A stretch of DNA of 64,000 bases from SAR202 cluster bacterium bin90 (GTDB taxonomy: Bacteria > Chloroflexota > Dehalococcoidia > Lucifugimonadales > JADFKI01): positions 1-64,000 of the forward strand of contig MPND01000020.1 of the NCBI GenBank assembly GCA_002238855.1, in the 5' to 3' direction. The notes beneath the pieces are model-generated. The model searched no databases, was not told the DNA's origin, and worked only from the letters and a program-made list of their open reading frames with translations. A program made the position numbers and the translations under genes. Below, one piece after another: positions 8,403 through 16,017 of the stretch (the first letter of the stretch is position 1; every line of letters begins with the position of its first letter).

Positions 8403-9772
8403 GAGGTCACGTCAAGAAGTGTGTAAACGAGATCAGGCGGCGACCTTCTCCGGTTCCGATTCTATGATGATTCCATCCTTGTAGATGGCGCCTTGGTGTA
8501 CGTCCTTCATCAGCTCCGGCGCCTTCAGCCTGCGGAACCTGCTCTCCGCCACCATCAGCATCTTCCAGATCACGGCTATCGCTCTGTCCACCCTCTTGAA
8601 CCGCTTCGCCGCATCGGTGCGCAGCCTCAGTGCTGCAAACGGCGACTCTACGACATTAGTAGTCCTCAGATGCCTCCAGTGCTCCGCAGGGAAGTCGTAA
8701 AACGTCACCATCCGATCCCAGTCCCGCTCCAGAGTCTCAGCCGCCGCATCGTAGGAGCGTTCACGACACCAACCTGCGAACACCGACTTCAAACGCTCAG
8801 ACTCCGCACGACTGCCGGCGTACGGGATGCTCCGCAGCATCAGCTTGGCCTGCTCCTGATGGGCCTTCGGCAACCGGTCAAGCACGTTTATGATCTTGTG
8901 GTTCCAGCACCTCTGCTCCTCAGCCTCCGGATAGACGTTGGCAAGCGCTCCCCAGATGCCCAGATGACCGTCGCCTACCACAAGCTTCGGACAGTTCATC
9001 CCGCGGTCCCTCAGGTCCCTGAGCACATCAGACCAACTTTCGGTCGATTCCCTGTAGCCCGGCACGATACTCAACACCGTCTTGCTCCCGTCGCTCAGCG
9101 CCCCTATCACCACCAGCACCGCAGCCTTCTCCCTCTCAAAACCCGCCTTCACGTACACCCCGTCCACCCACACATATACGACCTCTTGCTCATCGAGACG
9201 ACGAGCCCGCCACTGGGCAAGTTCCCCATTCCACCTGTCTTTCAATCGAGCCACCGTCGCCCCGGACAACGGCGCATCCTCTCCAAGCAACCCTCGCAGC
9301 GCCAGGTCGAAATCCCCCTCGGATAGCCCGTGAAGGTACAGCTGCGGTATCAGCTCCGCTACCTTCGCCGTCCTCTTGGCGAACAGTGGCAACAGCCTGC
9401 TCTCGAACCTCTCATCGGTGTTGCGAACCCGCGGCCTTCTCAACTCTATCGTCCCGCCGCTCAGCGTCAGCTTCCTGGGCTTTGCGTATCCATTCCGGTA
9501 ACCTGGGTTGCTGTCCTCCTCCGAACGCCGCGCCGACTTCGCCCTGCCGAAAAACCCGGTTACCTCCTCTTCGAGCACCTGCTGGATCAGCTTCTGCATG
9601 CTCCCTCTCAGCCACTCTTCCAGTTCGTCCCATTCGGGGCTTGACTTTCCTATGCTTTCAGTGGTTCTCTTACTCATGGACGGTGTGCCTCCTCTTTTGG
9701 GACCTCAAGCCCGTTTTTTTCAGAGGAAGGTTACACCGTCTGACCTATTTACACACACTCTGAGGTTACCTC
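8403..9772. mobile_element. IS256-family insertion sequence, complete
   Basis: A 1,370-bp element bounded by 26-bp imperfect inverted repeats. The left end begins GAGGTCACGTCAAG and the right end, read inward, GAGGTAACCTCAGA, about 20 of 26 bases identical and including GTGTGTAAA. Both ends are flanked by the 8-bp duplication TTCGGGCG, as expected for IS256. It carries one intact transposase gene on the minus strand and has inserted into a membrane-protein gene. Confidence 0.95.
8433..9677 (-). CDS. IS256-family (mutator-type) transposase
   Basis: A 414-residue transposase of normal length. The DDE residues are readable: D172 in VWVDGVY, D236 in VVGDGHLG and E344 in TTNVVESPFA. The family's C-x2-H motif is present at RCWNHKIINVLD (257-260). 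The N-terminus has the conserved EWLRGSMQKLIQQVLEEEV helix preceding the fold. GAGGAGG stands 10 bases before the start at 9677. The frame is intact, so the element may still be active. It lies antisense to the gene it interrupts. Confidence 0.96.
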   Translation of the reverse strand: MSKRTTESIGKSSPEWDELEEWLRGSMQKLIQQVLEEEVTGFFGRAKSARRSEEDSNPGYRNGYAKPRKLTLSGGTIELRRPRVRNTDERFESRLLPLFAKRTAKVAELIPQLYLHGLSEGDFDLALRGLLGEDAPLSGATVARLKDRWNGELAQWRARRLDEQEVVYVWVDGVYVKAGFEREKAAVLVVIGALSDGSKTVLSIVPGYRESTESWSDVLRDLRDRGMNCPKLVVGDGHLGIWGALANVYPEAEEQRCWNHKIINVLDRLPKAHQEQAKLMLRSIPYAGSRAESERLKSVFAGWCRERSYDAAAETLERDWDRMVTFYDFPAEHWRHLRTTNVVESPFAALRLRTDAAKRFKRVDRAIAVIWKMLMVAESRFRRLKAPELMKDVHQGAIYKDGIIIESEPEKVAA

Positions 9773-9780
9773 TTCGGGCG
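9773..9780. repeat. Target-site duplication, right copy
   Basis: TTCGGGCG, identical to 8,395-8,402, follows the right inverted repeat directly and continues into the disrupted gene. Confidence 0.95.
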
Positions 9781-10181
9781 CCTTCACGGCCGCGTCCGGT
9801 GTGTGCGCCGTGTTAATAGTGCTGAGTCCGGCGCTTGGGGCTATCTCCTCAGCAGGTCCCAGTTTCACGTCCGACTATACGACGATAGGATCGCTGTACA
9901 ACCTTCGATGGATTGCCGGAAAGATTGGCTTCGCCGCAGCGGGCATCGCGCTCATAATCGCGGCACGTTACCAGTGGCGGGTCGGCGGGACATTGCGGAA
10001 GATAGCCCCTGCTTCGGCAATCCTTGGTGTCGCCATGCAGTTCATCTGGCTGGATTCAACTACCATACTTCACCCGATTATCGGCACAGTCTTCTTTTTG
10101 TGGCTGCTGGTTATCGGCACGATGCTGACGACCGGCAGGGTCGAGCGGCATTTCATCGACGCCTATCGCACAAATGACTGA

Positions 10182-10677
10182 CCGAATACGGTTCAATCCT
10201 TAAGTCGCAGCCCAGACATGGAATCACTGTGGTGCGTCATAAGACGTTGGTCTCATTCCCGAAGATAAACCGCCCTCCCCCTTATCTTGTGCATCCGCGC
10301 TCTTACGCAATTCCCATGTGAGAAAGCCGAGTTTTACTGACTCAATACACGTTTGCCATTCCATTGCTGTGCCTAAGTAACTTCAAATAAATCTGTCCAC
10401 GCCACTTGGATCCCGTGATAAATACTCTGCGTGAAGTTTGTACTGGCAAGTGAGAATCTCATGCACACAGGATTTACTTAGCATGTACTAAGAAATGTGC
10501 CAAGGTTAAACACCTCGATTGCAGGGGTACAGTAATAAGTCAGATCGTAGGATTGACATTAGCCATGGCTTTTAGCCTATTCTTGTAATAGACTGCGCTT
10601 CCGAACCGGAGATTATTGAGGTCGAGAGGATGATGAAAGACCGAGACGGTCGACATAGACGCTCTCCTCACCGATCC
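10182..10677. other. Intergenic, no intact gene
   Basis: About 500 bases. The only structure seen is ACTTAG-N5-ACTAAG at 10,476-10,492. Reading frames just before 10,678 may belong to the decayed dioxygenase alpha gene, but I cannot align them to the family. Confidence 0.4.
10476..10492. repeat. Second copy of ACTTAG-N5-ACTAAG motif
   Basis: ACTTAG-CATGT-ACTAAG shares both 6-bp arms and spacing with the palindrome at 7,600-7,616. The two copies lie either side of the IS-disrupted gene. Confidence 0.4.
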
Positions 10678-10851
10678 TACATCCACGCTGTCGAAGTGGA
10701 ATGGTCGGACGTCTCCCGATGGATGCACCGCGAACCATAGATCTCCGACGAGTTGCAAATGCGCTCATTCTGGCGGCAATGGCACGGTCACCTGTTGGGG
10801 CTGGAAAAGATCGATACGGCGGACCGGTTGCCCAACCGCGTGGGGGCGTGA
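10678..10851 (+). pseudogene. Ring-hydroxylating dioxygenase alpha subunit, C-terminal remnant
   Basis: In the frame ending at TGA 10,849 the translation gives VEWSDVSRWMHREP, a stop (TAG 10,738-10,740), then ISDELQMRSFWRQWHGHLLG. This resembles the last 40 or so residues of Rieske dioxygenase alpha subunits ('W.D..RG..RE...G...DE...R.FWR.W...M'). Neither the Rieske cluster nor the mononuclear iron domain is found upstream. It lies in the expected alpha-beta gene order, 3 bases before the beta start, so the alpha gene was probably deleted except for its tail. The similarity is short, hence moderate confidence. Confidence 0.6.
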
Positions 10852-10854
10852 TTG

Positions 10855-11385
10855 ATGCACGAATCTCGCACGCTAAAGGAAGAAGTGGAGGACTTCATCT
10901 ACGAAGAAGCGGCGCTGTTGGACGAGTGGCGATTGGACGAGTGGGCAGACCTCTTTACTGAGGATGCTCGATACGTGGTACCTACCACGGACCTCCCGGA
11001 AGGTGACCCAGAGGCGGATATGGTTTTCATCAACGATGACATCGTCCGCATTCGGGCTAGAGTAAAGCGGCTGAAAGGTCGATACGCCTATCGCGAGTAT
11101 CCGTGGTCCCGCACTAGGCGTTTCATCAGCAACGTTCGAGTCAAGGAAACCGACGACAACAATCAAACGGTAACCGCCAACGCCATAGTTTGCCGATTTC
11201 GCAGTGGCAGCGCCGACCCCTACGTCGGCAGTTACTCGTACAATCTTACGCGAGTTGCGGACGGATTTAAGATCCGCTACCGCCGAGCGGTGCTGGACCT
11301 AGAAGCCTTGACTTGGCACGGAGCCGTGAGCATTATCTTCGAGTCCATCCGCAAGAAGCGATCTTCCCCCATTTCGAGATATTAG
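10855..11385 (+). CDS. Aromatic-ring-hydroxylating dioxygenase beta subunit
   Basis: About 176 residues with the SnoaL/NTF2-like fold of dioxygenase small subunits. EVEDFIYEEAALLDEWRLD and EWADLFTEDARYVVP match the family's opening 'FL..EA.LLD...W..WL.L...D..Y..P'. RRFISNVRV is the usual 'R.V.N..V' strand. ATG 10,855 is preferred (G-rich site 8 bases upstream); TTG 10,852 is possible. Beta subunits shape the alpha3beta3 oxygenase but have no metal centre, so without an intact alpha gene beside it this gene is orphaned. The 18-bp repeat at 11,388 follows its stop. Confidence 0.82.
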   Translation: MHESRTLKEEVEDFIYEEAALLDEWRLDEWADLFTEDARYVVPTTDLPEGDPEADMVFINDDIVRIRARVKRLKGRYAYREYPWSRTRRFISNVRVKETDDNNQTVTANAIVCRFRSGSADPYVGSYSYNLTRVADGFKIRYRRAVLDLEALTWHGAVSIIFESIRKKRSSPISRY

Positions 11386-11387
11386 GG

Positions 11388-11405
11388 CACACATTCGAAT
11401 TGAAG
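11388..11405. repeat. 18-bp direct repeat, copy 2
   Basis: CACACATTCGAATTGAAG, one base different from 7,973-7,990, starting two bases after the dioxygenase beta stop codon. Confidence 0.4.
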
Positions 11406-11461
11406 AGAATCAGCATTGGCTGACTATTTTCGGATAATGTGAAAGGATAATCCCACTACAC

Positions 11462-13273
11462 TTAGCGCGAGCCCTCAACCTCCACCGACACGATATCCAC
11501 GTTCTGATACTTGTGATGCTGCACAGACGAGGCGTAGTGTCGCAGCAGCCGGAACGATATTTCGCGTTCGTCCACAGTTTCCGGCTGATCGCTCAGGTAC
11601 GATAGCCTGTCCTGGAGGTTCTCTTCGTCAGAAACTGCAAGGAACTCTAGCTCCGCGGTGTCTTCAACATGACGAGCGGTGATTATCAGGCGATTTAGGT
11701 CGGGTTGACCGTCGTTCTCGACATCGTCAACAAGCATGATTGAGAGCGTCTCTTCTCCAACGGAGCGGAGACGGGATACCGACGTCTCATTCCAGTTTGC
11801 CCTAGATGCGAATTCGGTCAGAAACTCGTCAATCTTTGCAAGCGAGGAGATGTGCAGGTCTGTGCTTAGGCGACTGCGTCTCGGCGATGTCAGCTCAATG
11901 AACAGGGTTATCAACACCGCGCAGATGCCGCCCGAGGCCAGTCCATTGACGAGCAGGGCGCTCCACAGCCCCTCGAACAGTTCAGGATAGATGTAGCCGC
12001 CGTCAAAAGCTACTCCTACCCAGAACGACACCCCAACTACTATGATTTTCTTGCGGTCGATGCCTTCCCTTACAACCGTCCTGACACCTTCCATAAATAG
12101 GAATGCGATCATAATAAGCATGTACGACACCATAATGAAACCCGGGATCCCGAGTACGATGGCGGCTATCTTGGGAAGACATGCGGCAAGAATGAAGAAG
12201 GCGCCGATGTAAAATGCGACGCGTATCGAGGCTACACTGGTGATGGAAATGATGGAAACGGCGGTAGCTGAACCCGTGCTCGGTATAGTCCCTGACAGCC
12301 CGGAAAGAATGCCGCCAACTCCGTTGGCGTAGAGACCGCCCTGGATGAGTCGGAAGTCTGCCGCCCTCGGCCGGCGCCAGGAGACCTGTTGGACGGCAAC
12401 CGTATCACCGACAGACTTGATGAACAGAGTCAGGCTCACTGCCACGAAAGCGGGAAGGAGCGTAAAGAATTCCCTTCCCGGAGCCTGGATGCCTGGCCAC
12501 GCAAATTCCGGGAAACCGATCCAGGCCGCCTCTCTCACAACCTGGAAGTCATAGAACCCAAAAGGAATCGCGGCAAGACACCCTGCCGTGATTCCAATGA
12601 GGGCCGTCCACAACTGCAATTTCTGTGGAACGAGTAACATCAGCACTACCATAAAGATAAGGGTCCCCGCCGCAATCATCGCGGCATAGGAAGTCGGAGA
12701 CGTAAAGGACGAGGTATTTTCAAGCAATCCAAATACAGGTGGTATCGATATAGCTGCCACCAGCATAAGCAGCGTACCGGAGACGGCGGGGGTGATTATC
12801 CGGCGCAGCAGTGACATATACGGAGTCAGCAATAGCTGAAACAGCGAAGAAACCACAATGAGGCTTAGCATCAGCGAGGGCCCGCCCGTCAACAATGCCA
12901 TAATGCAAATTGGGACGTGGGCGGGATGGACGGACATAATTACCAGATGACCGGCCCCAAATCTCTTAATCTGTAATGCCTGCAGAATCGTTCCAACGCC
13001 GCACACGACTAGCGTCATGAAAATCGCCCACGACAGATAAGGTTCCGACTGGCCCCCCGCGCCGAGGATAAGCGCAACAAATAGCACCTTCCCCGCAACC
13101 ATCATAAGGATTATCTGGAGGCCGACGCCGGCAGCTTCCAGATGTGAACAAGCCTCATTAGGCTCGTAACGTGGATTCTCGTTTACCTGCGCTGTTGCCA
13201 ATTGTTCTACCGTCGGGGGCTGTTTTAGATCGCTTATGCCACTCCGGTTACGCGCCAACCCCGGCATTCGCAC
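11462..13273 (-). CDS. NCS2-type permease fused to RsbW-like C-terminal domain
   Basis: A 603-residue protein. Residues about 45-465 form a nucleobase:cation symporter-2 (uracil/xanthine permease) body with some 12-14 hydrophobic segments, including SLLRRIITPAVSGTLLMLVA and GGILSGLSGTIPSTGSAT. The usual QN.G...T signature after that segment is absent (AVSIISITSVAS). Residues about 470-600 are soluble and resemble an RsbW/HATPase_c_2 anti-sigma fold: EFLTEFASRANWNETSVSRL, RSVGEETL in place of the N-box, and SFRLLRHYASSVQHHKYQ near the end. The N-box asparagine is missing, so ATP hydrolysis is unlikely. A divergent paralogue of the same build starts at 14,141. Substrate unknown. Confidence 0.8.
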   Translation of the reverse strand: MRMPGLARNRSGISDLKQPPTVEQLATAQVNENPRYEPNEACSHLEAAGVGLQIILMMVAGKVLFVALILGAGGQSEPYLSWAIFMTLVVCGVGTILQALQIKRFGAGHLVIMSVHPAHVPICIMALLTGGPSLMLSLIVVSSLFQLLLTPYMSLLRRIITPAVSGTLLMLVAAISIPPVFGLLENTSSFTSPTSYAAMIAAGTLIFMVVLMLLVPQKLQLWTALIGITAGCLAAIPFGFYDFQVVREAAWIGFPEFAWPGIQAPGREFFTLLPAFVAVSLTLFIKSVGDTVAVQQVSWRRPRAADFRLIQGGLYANGVGGILSGLSGTIPSTGSATAVSIISITSVASIRVAFYIGAFFILAACLPKIAAIVLGIPGFIMVSYMLIMIAFLFMEGVRTVVREGIDRKKIIVVGVSFWVGVAFDGGYIYPELFEGLWSALLVNGLASGGICAVLITLFIELTSPRRSRLSTDLHISSLAKIDEFLTEFASRANWNETSVSRLRSVGEETLSIMLVDDVENDGQPDLNRLIITARHVEDTAELEFLAVSDEENLQDRLSYLSDQPETVDEREISFRLLRHYASSVQHHKYQNVDIVSVEVEGSR

Positions 13274-14140
13274 TACAACGAGGGGATTTACCGAGGCAAT
13301 CTGGGGCGGCGGTTCGCGGTAAGGCAGTGTCCATCAACGCCGCCGCCTGATTCGTCATCACCGCACACTTTGCCATGCCTAATACTAGTCAGCCAAATCC
13401 TTATAAGGCGCAAATATCAACTGAGGGTACAATCGCACTCAATTTGTGTCAACGCAGTTTATGATTTGTTGCTGCTTACAGGTATTTCTGTGTTAGATCC
13501 AGCCTTGTCTTTTATATATCCCTGAGTTAAACTAGCGCCTCGTTAATATGAACTCTAGCTTGATAACCCTTAGTCTCGTCAGCAAGGCTTATGCATCACT
13601 TTCTGTGAGCAATTGTAGGTAGCACTCTTGGGATTCAGTGCTGATCGCTGTCGAAATTCGACGGCGCGAGTCCAATTCCAGGATAGTGGTGGCAGAAGGA
13701 AATGATCCCAGGAGTGAATAGGACACATTTGACAATTCGGCTGGCTATCTGAAATGAGGTGAATCGCTGCCGAATATGGCTACATTCCGTGCCATATTCT
13801 CCTGACTTATGGGAGCATCCCTTACAACCTGCGATGTAATGGACAGCGCTTGTGAATTAGTTGCCGGAATGCGACTCCCCTGTCGGGAAGGACCGCAATA
13901 TACGTGAGTCAGCGCCCATCGCATTGAAGCCCAGCTATAGGGACGGTTACGAAATTGCCGGCTCGCAACACCATTTGACTGACCCACTCTTGCCAGTAGG
14001 CTTGGGGTCGCACGGCTGGGACTTCTCCTCCCTGACAACGGACGCCAGATTTGAGTGAGCTTCACACTTTAGGTAGAATGCCAGCAATCAATCCTTGATG
14101 CCCCATTTGCCGAAGAACGAAGAGAGCAATTAGCAGACCA
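13274..14140. other. Divergent intergenic region between paired permeases
   Basis: Some 870 bases separate the two divergent permease genes and must contain both promoters. I see no convincing gene. A minus-strand frame at 13,745-14,065 ends with ARNVAIFGSDSPHF, faintly like amidohydrolase text, but the rest looks random. Confidence 0.45.
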
Positions 14141-15880
14141 TTGGCTACCAGAAACGTCGAACAGCCCATCCGATTTGAGCCAGAGGAACCGTGTCCGCCG
14201 TCAATCGCCCTGGTGGTCGGGTTCCAGGGCGCTGCGCTCGTGCTCGCGCCGACGGTGCTGAACGTGGCCATCGCGATTCGTTCCTCGGGACTTGACGACA
14301 CATATCTCAGTTGGGGCGTCTTCGCGGCGATGCTGATATGTGCAGGAATCACGGCGTTACAGGCGTTACAGCTGTGGCGATTCGGCGCTGGCCACGTAGT
14401 GCTCGCCTGGCCTGCCGCAATGTTCATCGCGATCATGGTATCGGCGGTCACCAGGTCTGGAATCGAAACGTTCGCGACCTTAATGATCGCCTGTAGCCTG
14501 ATTCAGGTCGCGCTCGCCTGGTGGCTGCCGACACTGCGGCGAATCATCACGCCCGTCGTATCCGGCACGGTAACGATGTTGATCGCCGTCAGTGTGCTGC
14601 CTATTGCGTTCGACAGCATCCAGGATTTGCCAGCCGATACTCCTGCGGTAGCTGGTCCAGCAATCGCCGGAGTGACACTGCTCGTGTCAGTGATCGCGAC
14701 TCTTCGGGCCCGGGGACGGTGGCGCATAGTTGCGCCGTTCATCAGCATTCTGGCCGGATGTATTGTAGCGGCAGGGTTCGGCGCTCTCGATGGTGAGCAC
14801 CTCCGCAGTTCCGGCTGGTTTGGCATCCCTGAGTTGCCGCCTTTGGGTTTGGATTTTACGCCGGACAAGCAATTCTGGGCGCTCCTGCCCACATTCGCGA
14901 TTCTCACCCTCGTACTCGGAATCAAGACCATCAGCGATGGGGTGGTGATTCAACAGGGTTCCCGCCGGCGGCCACGGGCGATTGACTTCCGCCAGATCCA
15001 GGGCATGGTCAGCGTAAACGGAATAGGGATGTTTCTTGCAGGAATCGCCGGCACCTTGCCCACAATGGCAAATTCCTCATACAGCCTCTCGCTGATTAAC
15101 CTCACAGGCGTCGCTGCCCGTCGAGTCGGTTTTGGTGTGGCGATCATAACCGTGACGCTCGCTCTGTTCACCAAGTTCACCGCACTCCTCCTAACGATTC
15201 CAGGACCTGTGCTGGGCGCCTACCTGATGCTCGCAATGGGCATACTCTTTGTCAGTGGCTGTCAGACGATCCTGCGAAACGGTCTAGATCCGCAGCGCAT
15301 GCTTGTAGTCGCTCTCGCATGCGCCCTGGGGCTTGGACTTGACGGGCATCCCATTACAACGGACCTCTTTGGCGACGAGTTGGGCGCACTGCTTGGTAAT
15401 GGCGTGATGATAGGCGCAGTCGTCGCGATTGGGATGACGCTTCTACTTGAGGCGATGAGCACGCGCCGCTCGCGCCTCGATGTCACTCTGGACATGGCGT
15501 CCCTTCCGGAACTGCATGAGTTCCTCGACCAACTCGCATCCAGACTGAGTTGGAATGAAGCCTCCACACTAAGACTGCGGTCTGCCGGAGAAGAAACACT
15601 CGCTTCCCTGCTGTTGCAGGAGGACAGTATCGAGAGTTCTCACAGTCCGCGCCTGATCGTCGCCGCGAGGCCGCAGGACACAATGGTGGAGCTGGAGTTC
15701 ATTGCGACAACACGCCAGGAGAACATCGAGGACCAGCTGGCGTATCTGACCGACGAAGAGGCTGTGCCAACAGTCGATGATCTCTCACTACGGCTGCTGC
15801 GCTACCACACGTCCGCCGTGCGCCACCAGAAGTACCAGGGTGTGGACATCGTCACCGTGCAGGTTGATGGCAGCGCCTGA
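14141..15880 (+). CDS. NCS2-type permease fused to RsbW-like C-terminal domain (paralogue)
   Basis: A 579-residue paralogue of the 11,462-13,273 product with the same order of parts: permease body (about 20-440) with TLRRIITPVVSGTVTMLIA and AGIAGTLPTMANSSYSLS, then a soluble domain (about 448-578). The latter has EFLDQLASRLSWNEASTLRL, RSAGEETLASLLL and LSLRLLRYHTSAVRHQKYQ, which align block by block with the sister protein and with RsbW-like folds. The N-box asparagine is again missing. The start is TTG 14,141 with only a distant AGAGAG, so it is uncertain. Divergent pairing suggests the two may share control or form a heteromer, which is inference. Confidence 0.78.
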   Translation: MATRNVEQPIRFEPEEPCPPSIALVVGFQGAALVLAPTVLNVAIAIRSSGLDDTYLSWGVFAAMLICAGITALQALQLWRFGAGHVVLAWPAAMFIAIMVSAVTRSGIETFATLMIACSLIQVALAWWLPTLRRIITPVVSGTVTMLIAVSVLPIAFDSIQDLPADTPAVAGPAIAGVTLLVSVIATLRARGRWRIVAPFISILAGCIVAAGFGALDGEHLRSSGWFGIPELPPLGLDFTPDKQFWALLPTFAILTLVLGIKTISDGVVIQQGSRRRPRAIDFRQIQGMVSVNGIGMFLAGIAGTLPTMANSSYSLSLINLTGVAARRVGFGVAIITVTLALFTKFTALLLTIPGPVLGAYLMLAMGILFVSGCQTILRNGLDPQRMLVVALACALGLGLDGHPITTDLFGDELGALLGNGVMIGAVVAIGMTLLLEAMSTRRSRLDVTLDMASLPELHEFLDQLASRLSWNEASTLRLRSAGEETLASLLLQEDSIESSHSPRLIVAARPQDTMVELEFIATTRQENIEDQLAYLTDEEAVPTVDDLSLRLLRYHTSAVRHQKYQGVDIVTVQVDGSA

Positions 15881-16017
15881 GGATTATCGATCTTCCGGAA
15901 ATCAGTGTCAGCCCGCTGTACCTCATGTTGTGCCCGCGACGACCGTACCATTGGCTGGGTCATTAACTAGCCCAAGTCGCTCCAGCCAACTCTCCACGAC
16001 GCTGTGCAGGACGTCTC

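Larger units (their letters stand above)
8075..10181 (+). pseudogene. Multi-pass membrane protein gene interrupted by IS element
   Basis: The gene is split by the insertion at 8,403-9,772. Removing the element and one target copy joins ...VVSG to AFTAASG... in frame, giving an uninterrupted protein of 242 residues from ATG 8075 (AAGG 8 bases upstream) to the stop at 10,181. About six hydrophobic segments are visible after a hydrophilic N-terminus of about 22 residues. A distant likeness to DUF4386-type proteins is possible but I cannot name the family. There are no other lesions, so the insertion looks recent. The upstream fragment would now read a few codons into the element. Confidence 0.85.

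Noticed and set aside
13745-14065. Minus-strand frame ending ARNVAIFGSDSPHF, reminiscent of amidohydrolase text
   Set aside because: The similarity covers about 14 residues, the order of motifs does not fit the family, and the rest is Arg/Ser-rich random-looking sequence.
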